Of a stretch of DNA of 64,000 nt, positions 12,351-24,199 are shown one piece after another. The translations under genes were made by a program, and so were the position numbers. The notes under the pieces are model-generated. The model had not been told where the DNA came from. It saw only the letters and a list, made by a program, of their open reading frames with translations, and did no database searches. The DNA lies in assembly GCA_963556695.1 (NCBI GenBank), contig CAUWAG010000018.1:372001-436000 (forward strand), read 5' to 3'. Every line of letters starts with the position of its first letter. Position 1 is the stretch's first letter. The stretch comes from Anthostomella pinea. Taxonomy: Eukaryota; Ascomycota; Sordariomycetes; Xylariales; Xylariaceae.

Positions 12351-14989
12351 AAATAAGTTTATACATTTATTAAAAAAACATTAAATAAAAATATTTCCTA
12401 CAAAACACCGTTTAATATTATTACTTAAGTATTTAAAAAAAGATTATTATAAATTATTTATATGCTAATGAATAAATCAATGAATAAAATTTACTTAATG
12501 CCTCATTAATATAAGTACAAATGTGCATAGGTTAAAGAACGTATAGTTCGCTTTATAAGTCTTTAAACATTAACAAATTAAATAGATTAAATGATTTCTT
12601 TCGATTCAATTTTTAAATATAATAATAAATCTATAAAAAGAACCGATATAGTTTCACATAGTTACTGCCATATTAAAAAAACAATATATGTATCATTTTC
12701 TTATTATTACTTAATATAAAACATGATTCAATCGTCGGTAAAAGATTTAAAAAAAAAACCTTCATTTAGTTTTTATAATAAAAGCCTCTTTTATGTTTTA
12801 AACAACTTCTTAGTTATTAAACCTATTCAGATTTGCTATAGATTGAATAAGAAAACTTACTTCAAGACAATATATTCAATTAAGACGCTATCGAACATAA
12901 TAAAGTAATAAATACTTTAAAATATTTACCCGTATGTTTTAAAATACATTTACGTAATACTATTAATATTATCAACAATAGCTATTATACCTTGATAAAG
13001 AAAATATTTTAGAACCTTTGAATTATATGAATCGAAAAAGCGTTTCAACCTTATTAAAGAATATTAACCTTTATTTTATATATAAACACATTAAATATTT
13101 ACATTATAATATTTCAAACGTAATTAATTATAAAATTATAGATTCTTACGTTAGTAATATAAAACTATTCTTTTAAAAATTTCGACTTATTATTTTTCAA
13201 CCTTAACGTATTTTTTATACGCAAGTTTCATTAAATCTTAATCATATAAATAGCTAGCTTAATTATGAATATGATAACGATAAAGTTATATATTTTGATT
13301 GAGAACTGGTTTCAGACCTTTGTATTTGAATAAATTCAGTATAATATTTAAAAGTAATACGTGATAAAGCAAAACGGTATCGGCTAATACTGCTAGCCTT
13401 TTTTAAAAATAAGTACAATGAAATCGTTTCTTAACTCAAATAAAATAAAGGCATGAAATATAACGTTATTACTGTTTATATATTTATTATATTAGCCCTT
13501 ATAATAAACCTTAATTCAATAATAATAAAGGCGACAAAAAATAATAAGCTCCTGAACTTATTATAAGATAATATTACAAATACCTTAACGTTCTTAGTAA
13601 AGTTTATTTGATTAATAGATTAATAATCATGATTATAAATAAATAAGAAGGCTTATAATAAAAATCCGAATCTATTCACTTTCTTAAAAATGTTGAAAAA
13701 CGTTGAGAAAGGTTTTATTATCGAAAAAAAATTGGGATTATTTGTTTATTATCATTATCAACCTGGTTTTAAAATTTTAGTGGTTTACGTTACATTTAAT
13801 ATAGGTATGATTTAAAATGCTAATTAAAAAAAATCAAACCCCGTATTAATTCTTTTATTAATTTGAACTTTTTTTACATTATTAAAAAAATTAGATTTTT
13901 TAAACAAACGGTAAAAATCTTATAGCGCAAAATATAATTTTATGGTTCAATCACAAATAATTGGTTAATTACACCGTAATGATAAATAAATATATCAAAT
14001 AATTAAATTTTCAACTTGTACGTTTTAAAAAAACCAATCTGGTAGATAATAGTTTTTATTATGAATCATGTTAAGTTTTATAACTCATATAAGTCCGTAT
14101 ATAGATTATTTCATAATAATATTTCTATTTAAAATAGATAAATAAGAGTATTTAAGATTTCAATTATAATATGAACAATTATATACCTATTTATGTTTAT
14201 CAAAGGATTAACATAATAAACCAATGCTTAAAAATGAACTTAGGTTTTTAAAAACTGTTCATATTATAAGATTATAATTAATTCAATAATTAGTTCAATA
14301 CGTTTAAATTAAAATTAGTCAATTAGTAGCGCGGACTTTAATAACTTTAGGCTTATTATTTACGTAAATATCTTAATAACTTCGTATGAAGGTAAACTTT
14401 TAAATAGCCTAAAAAGTTACTATTTAATTTTAATTTTAATAAAAACATATAGAAAATAAGGATAGTTTTTATATCGTAAGTTCACTACGGTAAGCTCTAA
14501 TATTAATCTTGTATTTGGAAGAACTTTAATAAATTAAATATTTATTATTAAGAATTTTCAGATATTAGACGAATACGGTAAAGCTTACTACGATAAATAT
14601 TAAAAGGCTGTTACACATTCGTTATATCTTATAAAAAAGTTAAAATTAGCTTTGAAACATAGGTTTGATTAGCATTGGTTAAACGAAAAAGAGATTATAA
14701 AATTTATAAAATTTAATTTAGTTTTGCCATCGAATTATTATCGTATTTTTTGCTAATGTTGTAAGAATTCATACAAACTTTAACTACATTATTATTTTAA
14801 AAATCTACTTGTTTATCGGAACAGTTATTAAGTCATAATGATTAATATTAACGTTTAACGAAATTTTTAAAAACTTCATATACTTTTAAATTTTAAATAT
14901 CTTTTTTAACTTAATTACCTATGTAAAGTTATTTATTATTTATCTTTTACACCTGTTTTATTTTTGTTCGATTGCGTAAATTAACGTTA
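12351..14989. other. AT-rich decayed DNA
   Basis: No coding signal. A 61-residue reading frame at 12723-12908 is rich in Lys, Asn and Phe, has no known motif and looks like chance in AT-rich sequence. Confidence 0.6.
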
Positions 14990-15540
14990 AATATAACGTT
15001 ACAGCAGTTTAACGGACTTACGGCTTACGCTTATAACACATCGATTAAAGTTGATAAGGTAAAACCTTCTTACGGCGATATTATCGACCGTGCGTTAACT
15101 AGTAAAATATATATGCCATGCTTTTTTAATAAATAAACCTTAAACCGAGTTCGCTTTTTACGTAATAAATAAAAGGCTAGCTCAAGAATTAAAATATCTC
15201 CGATAACGTTAAAAACATTAAAATTCGGCTAGTTTTAGATATTATAAATTAAAAGCTACCAAGTAAGCTTAACAAAATAACGCGGAAAGTATGAGCTAAG
15301 TATATTAAAATTTTGTAACAACCGACAGGAGTTAAATATTAAACGGATATTAAACGGCTAAGTTTCGGCCTGGATAAAGCTCGAGGCAAACAGCCGACGT
15401 ACTACATAAAGGTGTAACTAAAAGTAGGTAAAAGCTATACCTAGATATAATGAATAAAATAAAATAGTTAACGTATATATAATAACTGGCCTTTTATCGC
15501 TTTATACCTAGGAGTGAATATTCATACGTATAAAAGATTG
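14990..15540. repeat. Repeat family R1, copy 2 (right half)
   Basis: Matches the right part of copy 1: a CAGTTTAAC block, GCGTTAACTAGTAAA, the repeated AAACGG(A/C)TA motif, GATAAAGCTCG, CAGCCGAC, AAAGCTATACCTA and the final TTTATAC(C/T)TAGGA. The differences I see are largely C/T and G/A. It lies about 350 bp left of the GC-balanced island. Confidence 0.6.
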
Positions 15541-15884
15541 CTTCGAGGCTAATTATAAATAATTCAAAAAAAAACCTCTCTAATCTCTCGCTTTTATTAT
15601 AGGCTTATTACGTAAATACTTAAAAAAAATATTAAATCAAAATTCAAAGAAATATAAACAGAAATTTATTACCTACTTACATACTATATAAGAATTTAGC
15701 TAATTATAAATAACTTGACACGTTTAGAATAAAAAATGCTTATTTTATAAACACCTTATTTTACAACTGGTAAATTATTTAGCAGGTGCACTTTAATACT
15801 TTATTAAAGAGAATTAGTTAATTATACCTTTATTAAGGAGTTATATACTAATTAATTGAATAATATATATTATGTATATTACGT
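15541..15884. other. AT-rich boundary of the gene island
   Basis: Decayed AT-rich DNA running up to a sharp compositional edge at about 15885. Nothing else seen. Confidence 0.5.
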
Positions 15885-15899
15885 ACTGAGAGCGCGCCG

Positions 15900-16065
15900 T
15901 ATATAAAATGCTGCCAACGTAAGGGAAATGCCGCCGCTGTGAGAGAGATAGAAAATGCCGCTGCCGCGAAAGATATTACCTTTACGCGAAGAAAAATCCT
16001 GCTGCTGCGAGAAGAGAGATGTTGCTGCTACGAGAAACGGAGATGCCCCTAGGAGAGCTGTTCTT
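15900..16065 (+). repeat. Degenerate tandem repeat of about 25-30 bp
   Basis: Five or six loose repeats of an AAATGCCGCYGCTGYGAGAG-like unit. They open the GC-balanced island. A 75-residue reading frame starts in them (15955-16182) but is only a translation of the repeat plus spacer, so I do not call it a gene. Confidence 0.5.
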
Positions 16066-16482
16066 AGCAGCTGGCGCGTGGTGGCAGATAGTGGTGGCTA
16101 CACCTGCCGATTGATCTGCCAGCTGCGATGTGGGGTAGTCTGGAAATCGGAGACTGTGGAAATAACAGTTATCTTAAAATAAAGGGATTTTACTGAGTAG
16201 GGCAAATACGGTCTGTTTAAGGCTCGAAAAGGAGTGTATTCTGCACGCGCGTCTCTATGTCTATATGCTAAAGGAAGGTGGTGGTGGTCCTGCGGAATAG
16301 GGGTGGGCTAACAACCCTGCCCCAGTACAGTATGAACAAAGTTGAACCTGAACGCCTAACGAATGACGAGTACTGAATCCATCGTGATAACAAGTGTCCT
16401 GAGGAGTTTTCTAAAGAATGGGCAATGCAATGAACATGATGTGATTCCAGAGAGTCATCCCACGCCGGCACCCTGATACTCC
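16066..16482. other. Spacer and 3' flank of the small secreted protein gene
   Basis: GC-balanced non-coding DNA. The part next to 16482 would be the 3' untranslated region of the minus-strand gene. No conserved frame seen. Confidence 0.5.
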
Positions 16483-16735
16483 TTAGAAATCATCCAGCTC
16501 GTTGTACCCGTACTCCTCGGGTTCGGGGTCGCTAGCACTGGTGCCACGATGTTAACTTTGAAACTGCTGTTATAGGGACTGATACGTACGAGTCGTGGCG
16601 GAAGTGGTCCAGAAGGCCCCGTGCCTCATGGGTAGTTGCTGATGCCTTTTGGGCTTCTCTAGGAGGGATAGCAACAGCAGCAAAGGCTGCGCCGATGGCC
16701 ATAGCGGAGACGACGATGAACTTGAGGGAGAGCAT
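16483..16735 (-). CDS. Small secreted protein, 66 residues, effector- or RiPP-precursor-like
   Basis: Two exons, 16735-16590 and 16537-16483, with a 52-nt intron (donor GTACGT, acceptor CAG) in phase 2. The product starts MLSLKFIVVSAMAIGAAFAA, a typical secretory signal peptide, cleaved probably near residue 22. The mature part is about 44 residues, with no Cys and an acidic, aromatic tail (EEYGYNELDDF, with Y58, Y60, F66). No KR or RR Kex2 site is present. I recognise no family. I chose this Met because it starts the signal peptide; a longer upstream frame would be the leader. A TATA-like site lies about 165 bp upstream and the leader between them is C/T- and CA-rich, as in expressed fungal genes. 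The nearest gene is the UstYa-family gene 2.2 kb away, so a RiPP precursor is possible, but the absence of dibasic repeats argues against a classical dikaritin. A small secreted effector is the simpler reading. Confidence 0.7.
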
Positions 16736-16895
16736 GATTTTTGGGAGAAGAGATCCAAAGTAACAGAGAAGTTGGTAGGAAGGGTAATGCGGTACGGAGA
16801 AGTGTAATTTTGAAGATAGAGCTGTGGTGTGCTGGAAGTCTGAAGAGAAAGTTGTGGTGTGTAGGTTGACCAAGAAGTTTGCGGAATCTGGAACC

Positions 16896-16902
16896 CTTTA
16901 TA
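16896..16902 (-). promoter_or_regulatory. TATA box of the small secreted protein gene
   Basis: The minus strand reads TATAAAG about 160 bp before the ATG. The following 130 bp is rich in C, T and CA, as expected of a fungal 5' leader. Confidence 0.45.
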
Positions 16903-17597
16903 GTCCACATTGACAGTTTAGGCACATAGTTACCATGGGACTCAAATACCTACGTCACGTAAGCAGTGATCGCCACTCGTTGGATAACCAAGGCGTTGTC
17001 ACCGAGACGTGCTCGTCACCGGAGCGAGGACCACTCTGACGCTATCCCCTTGAGTGCTCGTAGGTACCAGCTCACCAACAACCAGGTACAGTACCTGGAG
17101 GATCACATGTGATGCCATTCGGTTACCTGTGGCCACTTCTCTGACCAAAGAGAGCCCTCCATTCTTGATCTGATGTCTATGAACTCGGAACTCCACGAAA
17201 GCCCTTCCTATTACAGTGGGTAGAGCCTATCGGGATGCACACTACAACCTGGTGCAGACGAGCACTCAAGGAGATAACAGTGACGACAGTTCAGGGGGCA
17301 ACATTAGATTCCAACCGCATCGACAAGGTACTGTACTAGATGGATCCTGTTAGAGATTTGCTATTTCCAGAGTACTCCGCATGCAGCTAAGGTAACAAGG
17401 ATGGTAATGCCTGGCGCGGCGCGATTATGGGTCCGTACTCCCTCTGCTATAATATAAGGGAATATACATGAAGTGGGAATTCTGCCATGATTAACACTAT
17501 AATCAACGGTATTGCTTCACAAGAAAAAGGCTTTATCCAGTACGGACCTGAAACCTCACCGGTATAGCGTCACGCTAGGGATTATCATCCTTATTAC
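16903..17597. other. GC-balanced intergenic DNA
   Basis: No convincing gene. Short frames on both strands lack motifs and intron logic. A run of TATAATATAAGGG near 17450 could be promoter-like, but I cannot tie it to a gene. Confidence 0.45.
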
Positions 17598-17870
17598 CTG
17601 TAACAGAACTTATTAGGTTCTAGGTTGTATTGGAACTTATTAAGTTCTAAGTGGAGCGGCGGACACACCGACACACATGAATATATACGGAAATTGGTTC
17701 GGGGTTTGTTTGCTCTTGCTTTTGTAACATAGCTTCCGTTTGTTCGTGTCTTTGTACACTTACTTCTAGTGATTTCGCCTGGATAGATCGTTGGCTTAGT
17801 GGTGGGTTTATTCGACTGGTTATTTGAACAATGGTTCTTCATGAGAGGTTGTAGTCTACGAAGTTTTTTC
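17598..17870 (+). mobile_element. Possible LTR fragment
   Basis: Starts TGTAACAGAAC and carries two near-identical 18-bp direct repeats, AACTTATTAGGTTCTAGG (17607-17624) and AACTTATTAAGTTCTAAG (17634-17651), then a GC-richer block. The style resembles the start of a fungal retrotransposon LTR. I could not find the second end or a target duplication. Confidence 0.3.
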
Positions 17871-18149
17871 GTTTACTACTTTCCCAGCGCCATCCACTTT
17901 AGGTAAGCATAAAAAAATACATCCGCGAGACACCCATGGTTGAAGCCCATGTCTAGCGCTAATGACTTGACCGGGGATATGACATACCCATACAGTAGGG
18001 GTAGGACTACCGTGGTAGATCGTCACAGGAATCACCATGCCACTTCCTCCTCTTCCTCTTCGGTCAGTCATAGGCTGGCAGGCCCGGCGTGCCCGGCTTC
18101 ATGGCCACATCTGCCGCGTTTGGCGATCCACGCCGTCGCCCCGCCCTGA

Positions 18150-18290
18150 TCTTGATGCTGCTGGTGATATCGCCGCTGGTGGTGGTATCGCTGCTGGCGT
18201 TGCTCTGCTGGGTTCACCGCTACCGCCGTTACTGGCGCTGTTGCTGGTGGCGCTGGTGGCGCTGGTGGTGGTGGTGGTGTGCCAGCTGTC
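18150..18290 (+). repeat. GCTGGT-type low-complexity repeat
   Basis: Imperfect trinucleotide-like repeats of GCTGGTGGT, GCTGCTGGC and GGTGGCGCT. They open long artificial frames in all phases (runs of Ala/Val/Leu, Trp/Arg or His/Gln). No consistent gene model fits here. Nothing else convincing was seen between 17871 and 18902. Confidence 0.6.
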
Positions 18291-18902
18291 TCGTCCCGAA
18301 GGCCAAAACGCCAGAGTCGCTTGGTTTTGACCCACGGAGAAGGTGGAGCGACGGACACATACCGACACACATGGGCATACCACCTGTTTTTGGATATGTC
18401 TCCCAGAAAAGAGTTCGGTGCGTGGCAGAGGCAGTATGGAGCTCAGCGGTCATCCTTCTAACCCACAAGCAACCAGCGATGTGGATTCGAAGGAAGTCAC
18501 GAACTTTGTTCACGACACTGTCAACAATCACTGCTGCCTGGATTCGTCTTTATTCTGGCGACCGGGAACGCACTCCGTTACCTACCCTGCATCCTCGCAG
18601 GCACGGTCCAACCTCCACGTCGTGGACCCCGTCCTTTGGCTTCTAGATGTGCTTGGCGGCGAAGAGACTGAAAGTTCGCCCTCGGAGTAGGCGAAGACAC
18701 AGGACATGTATTAGTTGTCCCTTCATCAGACGTTATATTTCTGGGAACTTTGGCCACTGTCATTTTGGTGGCTGAGGCGGCCATCGTTCCATATAACCCA
18801 CCCTTGGGCTTTGGAGTGGAATACATCTCTGCCTGCCACTACACATACTTTTTTTCGTTCACCAGCATCTTGTCAGACAGCGCAAGACTCCTACTAGACA
18901 AT

Positions 18903-20073
18903 ATGATCAGTCATATGGATCACGACAGCGACGGCGGCGGCGACGACGAACAGCAACCGTTCGTCGGGAGGGATACCAGCGGCCCTGCGCGCTCGACAAG
19001 TAGGATCAGATTGGCGTCTACCCTAATGCTGTTCAACTGCCTGTCCATTGCTCTGTTTTCCATACTCTCTATCAGATTACACATATATCACGATGATAGT
19101 CTGAATCCCGAACTCAGACGGTCCCACTTCTACAGTAAGCCAACCCCCTCCAACTCTTTCGTATAGAAAGTAACACCAGGCGAAGGCCCTGCATACGACT
19201 GGCTGGACCTGAAATTCCACACCGTCAACATCAACGGCTCGCTTTTCCCCGAAGATGAGAGACCAGGGCCACGCTCTATAGCACGACAGATGCCCAACAA
19301 GGAGGCCGACAAGGTCTGGCACGAATGGGGGAAGCCCCGCTTTTTCCCTCTCACGAGTAACGACCTGAGGATAACGGGGAAAGACATCGAGACTGCTGTG
19401 CACCTTGAAGACAAGTATTGGGGTTTGGGAGACGACAAGTACGCCGGTGTGATGGAGTACGTATCCCAGGCACCTTGGACCCGATCGCAAGGACATCCAG
19501 AAGTGCTACTGCTTTGGGTGCAGGACTTCCGGGCCTTGATCACAAGATGGGCCACCCGGGACAATCATACGAAGGTATGCTGACATTATTGCCATGTAGT
19601 GTTAACCACCAGTTACACTGCATCGACACGTTGCGCAAGTTTGCCTACGGAACATACTACAACATGTCACAGCTGGATCCGGTGAGAGAAGGGAAGAAGG
19701 AAATCCACGCCAATCATTGCATCGACAGCCTCGTGCAGACTGTTCAGTGTAGTGGGAATATGAACTGTACGTGGCCAACTTCCCTTGACCCAGACCAAAA
19801 GAGAGTGTAGGAACTGACGACGCCACAGTCATCACGATGCACTGGTACAAGTCGCGACCCATCCCCAAGCCCATGCCCGACATGAGCATCAACAAGCAAT
19901 GCATCGACTTCAATCACTACACGGAGTGGCGCCTTGAGAACTCCCTGTCGAATGAAAAGTACAGGCAAGTCTTCGGCAACGCGGAGTCTCTGCCTCAGGG
20001 GCTCAAGACGAGGTCGCCGATGGCGAAGGAGTATCTGAAGATTCATGGCGAGGTCGCGGAGACAGGGCAGTAG
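18903..20073 (+). CDS. UstYa-family (DUF3328) protein, RiPP cyclisation oxidase-like
   Basis: Four exons, 18903-19134, 19180-19456, 19600-19766 and 19829-20073, give 306 residues; all three introns are GT-AG and keep frame. The N-terminus is acidic (residues 1-38), then one membrane segment (about 41-62), then a lumenal domain containing LEDKYWGLGDD and both hallmark motifs, HQLHC and HANHC (the HxxHC pair). UstYa homologues in ustiloxin, phomopsin and related clusters oxidatively cyclise ribosomal peptides; others act in host-toxin or orphan clusters. The second intron is long (143 nt) and could hide a small exon. The start could instead be the Met at 18915. No P450, peptidase or methyltransferase gene of a full cluster is visible in the island. 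Function in this organism is inference. Confidence 0.85.
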
Positions 20074-20280
20074 ACGTGAGAATTTGGGATATTCATGTAA
20101 CAGATCGAGGACGAGGTCAAAGATGAATATGAAGGCATATGGGCAGATCAATGTCTCCAGACGTAACTCCAGAGTAGCGAGCCCTCGCCTGCGTTGGTTA
20201 GCCTGCTACGTATGCTATAACCATGTAACGGTTTCTCCACACCTTGTTTTTTTTCTTTTTCTTACCACCTGCTATTAGTA
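20074..20280 (+). other. 3' flank of the UstYa-family gene and island edge
   Basis: GC-balanced sequence after the stop, ending in a T/C-rich run near 20250. AT-rich DNA begins right after it. Confidence 0.45.
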
Positions 20281-21629
20281 AATAGCCTACCTTAACTAGC
20301 TATTACGCTAATAAACGCTTTTGTTTAGTTAACATATTAAGCTTTAAATCTTACGATGTTTATTATAACTTATTAACTATTAATCATAGCTATTTTTATA
20401 ACCTTTAAAAAACGTGACGTAATGATACGCCTTATCCCGTGACTTAACCGGGTGTTTAAAATCGCTTTATACGTTAACATTTTTGACATAGTAAGCTTGA
20501 ATTTTAACTACATTATAATTCTTTAATTTTCGAATAAAAATAACGCTATTTTTAGCATAGGTTTTATTTCTACTAGCTTCTTTATAAAGCTTAACGTCTT
20601 TAACATTTTTATATACGCTATTTAATTTAAAAAGTCAGCTTCATATTTTTCATACTAAGTCATAAATAAATAAAGCTGTGATTTTGTTAAGATAAACATT
20701 TTAAAACTTATTATTAAAACTTTCGATATAATCCTTATAAATATAACAAAACAATCGTAATAGTTAATTTATATTTAATAAATAACTCGAACTTTCTTAT
20801 TCCCATTCGCACAGATAAACTTATTATGTTAAAATTCAAAGGGGATGACAATAAAATCTCTATTAATTTAACAAATACTTAAACGTACTTTATTATAAAC
20901 CCTTAAAAACTCCCAAAAAAATTCATATAATTCATATATAAAGGTTATTATAAAGAATGTTTAGATTTAAGATTTAAAAACGGATTATAAAACGCGCCGA
21001 GATTTAATCATTAATATGAAATAAAGACCTTTATATGCTTATAAGGGATTTAAAAAATAACTAATTTGGTTAAAACCTCTTTTTTACAAAAAACTATTAT
21101 AAAAAAATTAAATTGGCTCATATGGTATTAAAAACCCTAAACCCCTTTAAAAACTCAATTAATCTATAAAAGACTTTATAATAACATCACTTATTAAATG
21201 ATATATTTATACCTTTCTAAACTATTTAATTAAACCTATTAATATAAAACTGAAAACTATTGAAAATATACTTAAAATAACTTTAAACAGATACAAATTT
21301 CAAACCAGCTTTTATTTAATAAAGGTGTATATATCATAAAACTGTTTAATAAATTCCAGATAATTATATAGCTAATATTGTTTATTTAAAAAGAAAATGT
21401 TTAAACTTCCACTTTGATTTAAAGTTTAAACTCATTCAAAAGCACTTTTTATGATATAACTTGAAATATTAAGGCTAATGTTTAATACGGTAGCATATCC
21501 GCCTTAGCCGCAAAAAAAACCAAAAAACCGACAAGTGGGTGGTTTTATATGCGTTTTTTTAGCATATTAATTATAACAAACAAAAAATACTTAGCTAAAT
21601 TAAAAAATAAATATAAAATAAAATAAACT
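20281..21629. other. AT-rich decayed DNA right of the island
   Basis: No genes seen. The composition changes sharply near 20275. The sequence looks RIP-degraded. Confidence 0.6.
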
Positions 21630-22900
21630 TAAAGAGTTGTACATAAAGCTATATATAAGAATTATAATAACTTTTAAGTATATCTTATAACTGGAAATAA
21701 GGTATAAAAATAAAAAGGCAAAAAAGACTTTGAAAAGTTGAAAAGAGGTGCATTTAAGCGTAATTTAACAGGCTTGTTATTTAATATCAAGCAACTAGGT
21801 ATTAAAAGGCTTTTATAACTATATCTAAGTAAGAGTCTCTCTTATAGGTCTATAACAAAAACACCGAACTAGATCTATCCCATCTTAACCTTTAATTTCC
21901 ATGTAATAACATGTCCGATAACGATTAAATAAACATCATTTAAAGCTGTTAAAGTGCATATAATACGTTTTAACGACCTCTTATAATAATTAAAATCTTT
22001 TAACTACTTTCACGATAGCTTCAAATAAAGGTAGTAGTAATGTTATATGTAAGGGTGCGTTAAGTAGCGTGAATGCTTTATAATATGAGATGGTAATGTT
22101 TTAAAAATAAATTCGAGAGCTAAAAGTTATTAAAGAAGGCAAGGCTATTATAAATAACGATAAAACTGAAAGTAATACTAAATTAGTTCTTTAAAAAGGT
22201 TCGCCTCGGTTATAAGTCCTTTTCAATATAGATATAGATATATTTTGTTTAAAAAGCGTTCTTTGAAATAATTAAGCAAATAGGGTGGTTAATACGCTGC
22301 TTCAAGCTCACGTTAAAAGGAATTAGTTAAAATAATGACGCTAATCTCTTAATAAGATTAGACAGTATAAAGATCCATAATATAATTTAAAGCATTATCG
22401 AGAGGAGCTAGTACGTTAAATTTATATATAAAAATATAACCGATGGGATGATCGCAAGGTTTTAAGTTACGTATTAAACGCGAAAGAGAAAGAAAAAAAA
22501 AACCTTATGAATTTACTTTTAAACAACAAAAACAAAAAGAGGTGCTTTAATACGTAGGAAATTTAATTTAAGAGCTTAATAATACGGAATATAAATATAA
22601 ATATAGATAATAATATTACCTGGTTGTAACAACGAGCTCTTTTCTTTACTAACATTTATAATAATATCAAAACTAAGGCTTAGAAAAGAACATTAATATT
22701 TATTCGTAAAATACTTTATGGCTAATAATATAAACATTTATAGTATTTAAAATAACTTTATTAGTAAAAGATTTAGCCCGGTATATAATAATCATAGAAG
22801 GAAGAAGATTTGTTAAAGCACTGTAGAAAAATAAATCGCAAAATATTATACCTACACGTAATAAGTAAGTAAACGAAATCTAACAATTATAATCACAATT
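21630..22900. repeat. Repeat family R3, copy 1
   Basis: The first about 240 bp (TATAACTT...AGGTATTAAAAGGCTTTTATAACTATAT...CTTATAGGTCTATAA) matches 55180-55420 and 56950-57190. The following about 1 kb resembles 55650-56900, for example in the block GCT...AAAAGGAATT(A/T)GTTAAAA. It seems to lack the right terminal repeat. Class unknown. Confidence 0.5.
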
Positions 22901-24199
22901 AATAAACGGTTTTAAAAAAAAGAAGCGAAATGTCTTTGCTCGAATAAAATTTTTTGTCACTATTTTCAGCTTAAAAGTATTGTCTTTATATTTTTTTCCT
23001 TTTTTCCTTACTATAAAAGCTTTAACGCTACTATATTTAAGCAACTTACAATTATAAAATAATATAACTCCATACCTTTTATCATAAAGCCTTTTCTCAC
23101 TTTTATAACGTAAAAGCTAAAGATAACGAAATTAAATTTATCATTTAATATGTTTTTTAAAAATTTAAAATATATCTACCTTTTTATTTTCTAATGAAAT
23201 TAGTATAGGATTTTATTTAAATTTCTACTTTTTTATTTAATAATACAACATCTTATTAAAAGCCTAAATATCAGCTAACATTTAACTGTCTTTATTAATT
23301 TATAAAAGTTCAAACTTGTTATTAACAATAAAAAGAACGTTACTAGCTTACACTAATAATAAATCAACTTGAAGTATCTGTTCAAGTTTCAAAAACGTAT
23401 ATTACCTAGATCTTCTTTTCGAATGAATGCTTCTATTATTCTCATAATATTCTTAAATAAATTCACTTGTAATGACTTTTTTTAAACCTTAAATAGTAAC
23501 TAAAATTAATTATAAACTTTATAAAGTTATCGCAACCACTTGAAACATAAAGCATGAAAGCCTTATAATTTGTTTCTATTAATAACAAAGTTCGCACGGT
23601 AAAGATATTTTTACGTAGAACACGTCGCTTATTTTTTATCATATAAAAGCTACTATTATAAATATACAGCATCATTTTCGGCTATATATGGTTGAATAAC
23701 CATACCATTATATCTTAAAGTTTCATCAACTATCTGAAAGATTATAAATAACCTGTAAATGTAAATAAAAATTAAAATCGCTTGATTAAAAAAAGAACTT
23801 TCGTCAAAAGGCGGCGTTTATATATCTTTAAAGTTTTATTCAACGGTTACGATTTAAATCTGTTCTATTTAACCGTATATAGTATTAAGAAACACCATTA
23901 AAAAGGTTAAAAACAAACTCGATAACCTTATTAAAGCTTATTCTTGTTGTTTTTCGTTATTTAATCTTTTATTTTCATTTATATTAAGCGGCGATGATAA
24001 CAAGGTTCTTTATAAAGTAGAAGGTATAAGTTTACAACTTGAAAGAAAAGAAAAACTTGTTAATGGCCTTTATGACTTTTTATCGAAATTCGTGTTAGTT
24101 AGGTGGGGGGGGGGGGGGGAACCTCGAACTTAACGCGAAGCTTAATAAAGTAGCAGAACCCTTAATGATATAAGTTATATATTTAATTACTAATAAAGG
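22901..24199. other. AT-rich decayed DNA with a G15 run
   Basis: No coding signal. A frame of 70 residues at 23463-23675 (minus) looks like chance. A pure run of 15 G lies at 24105-24119, striking in this composition. Confidence 0.6.

Noticed and set aside
12723..12908. Small frames in AT-rich DNA (also 23463, 32002, 44564, 52551)
   Set aside because: Biased to Lys, Asn, Ile and Phe, no motif, no intron or leader features; expected by chance in this composition.
18037..18690. Several overlapping frames of 97-185 residues on both strands
   Set aside because: They are created by the GCTGGT low-complexity repeat; no frame shows a domain, and no intron logic joins them.
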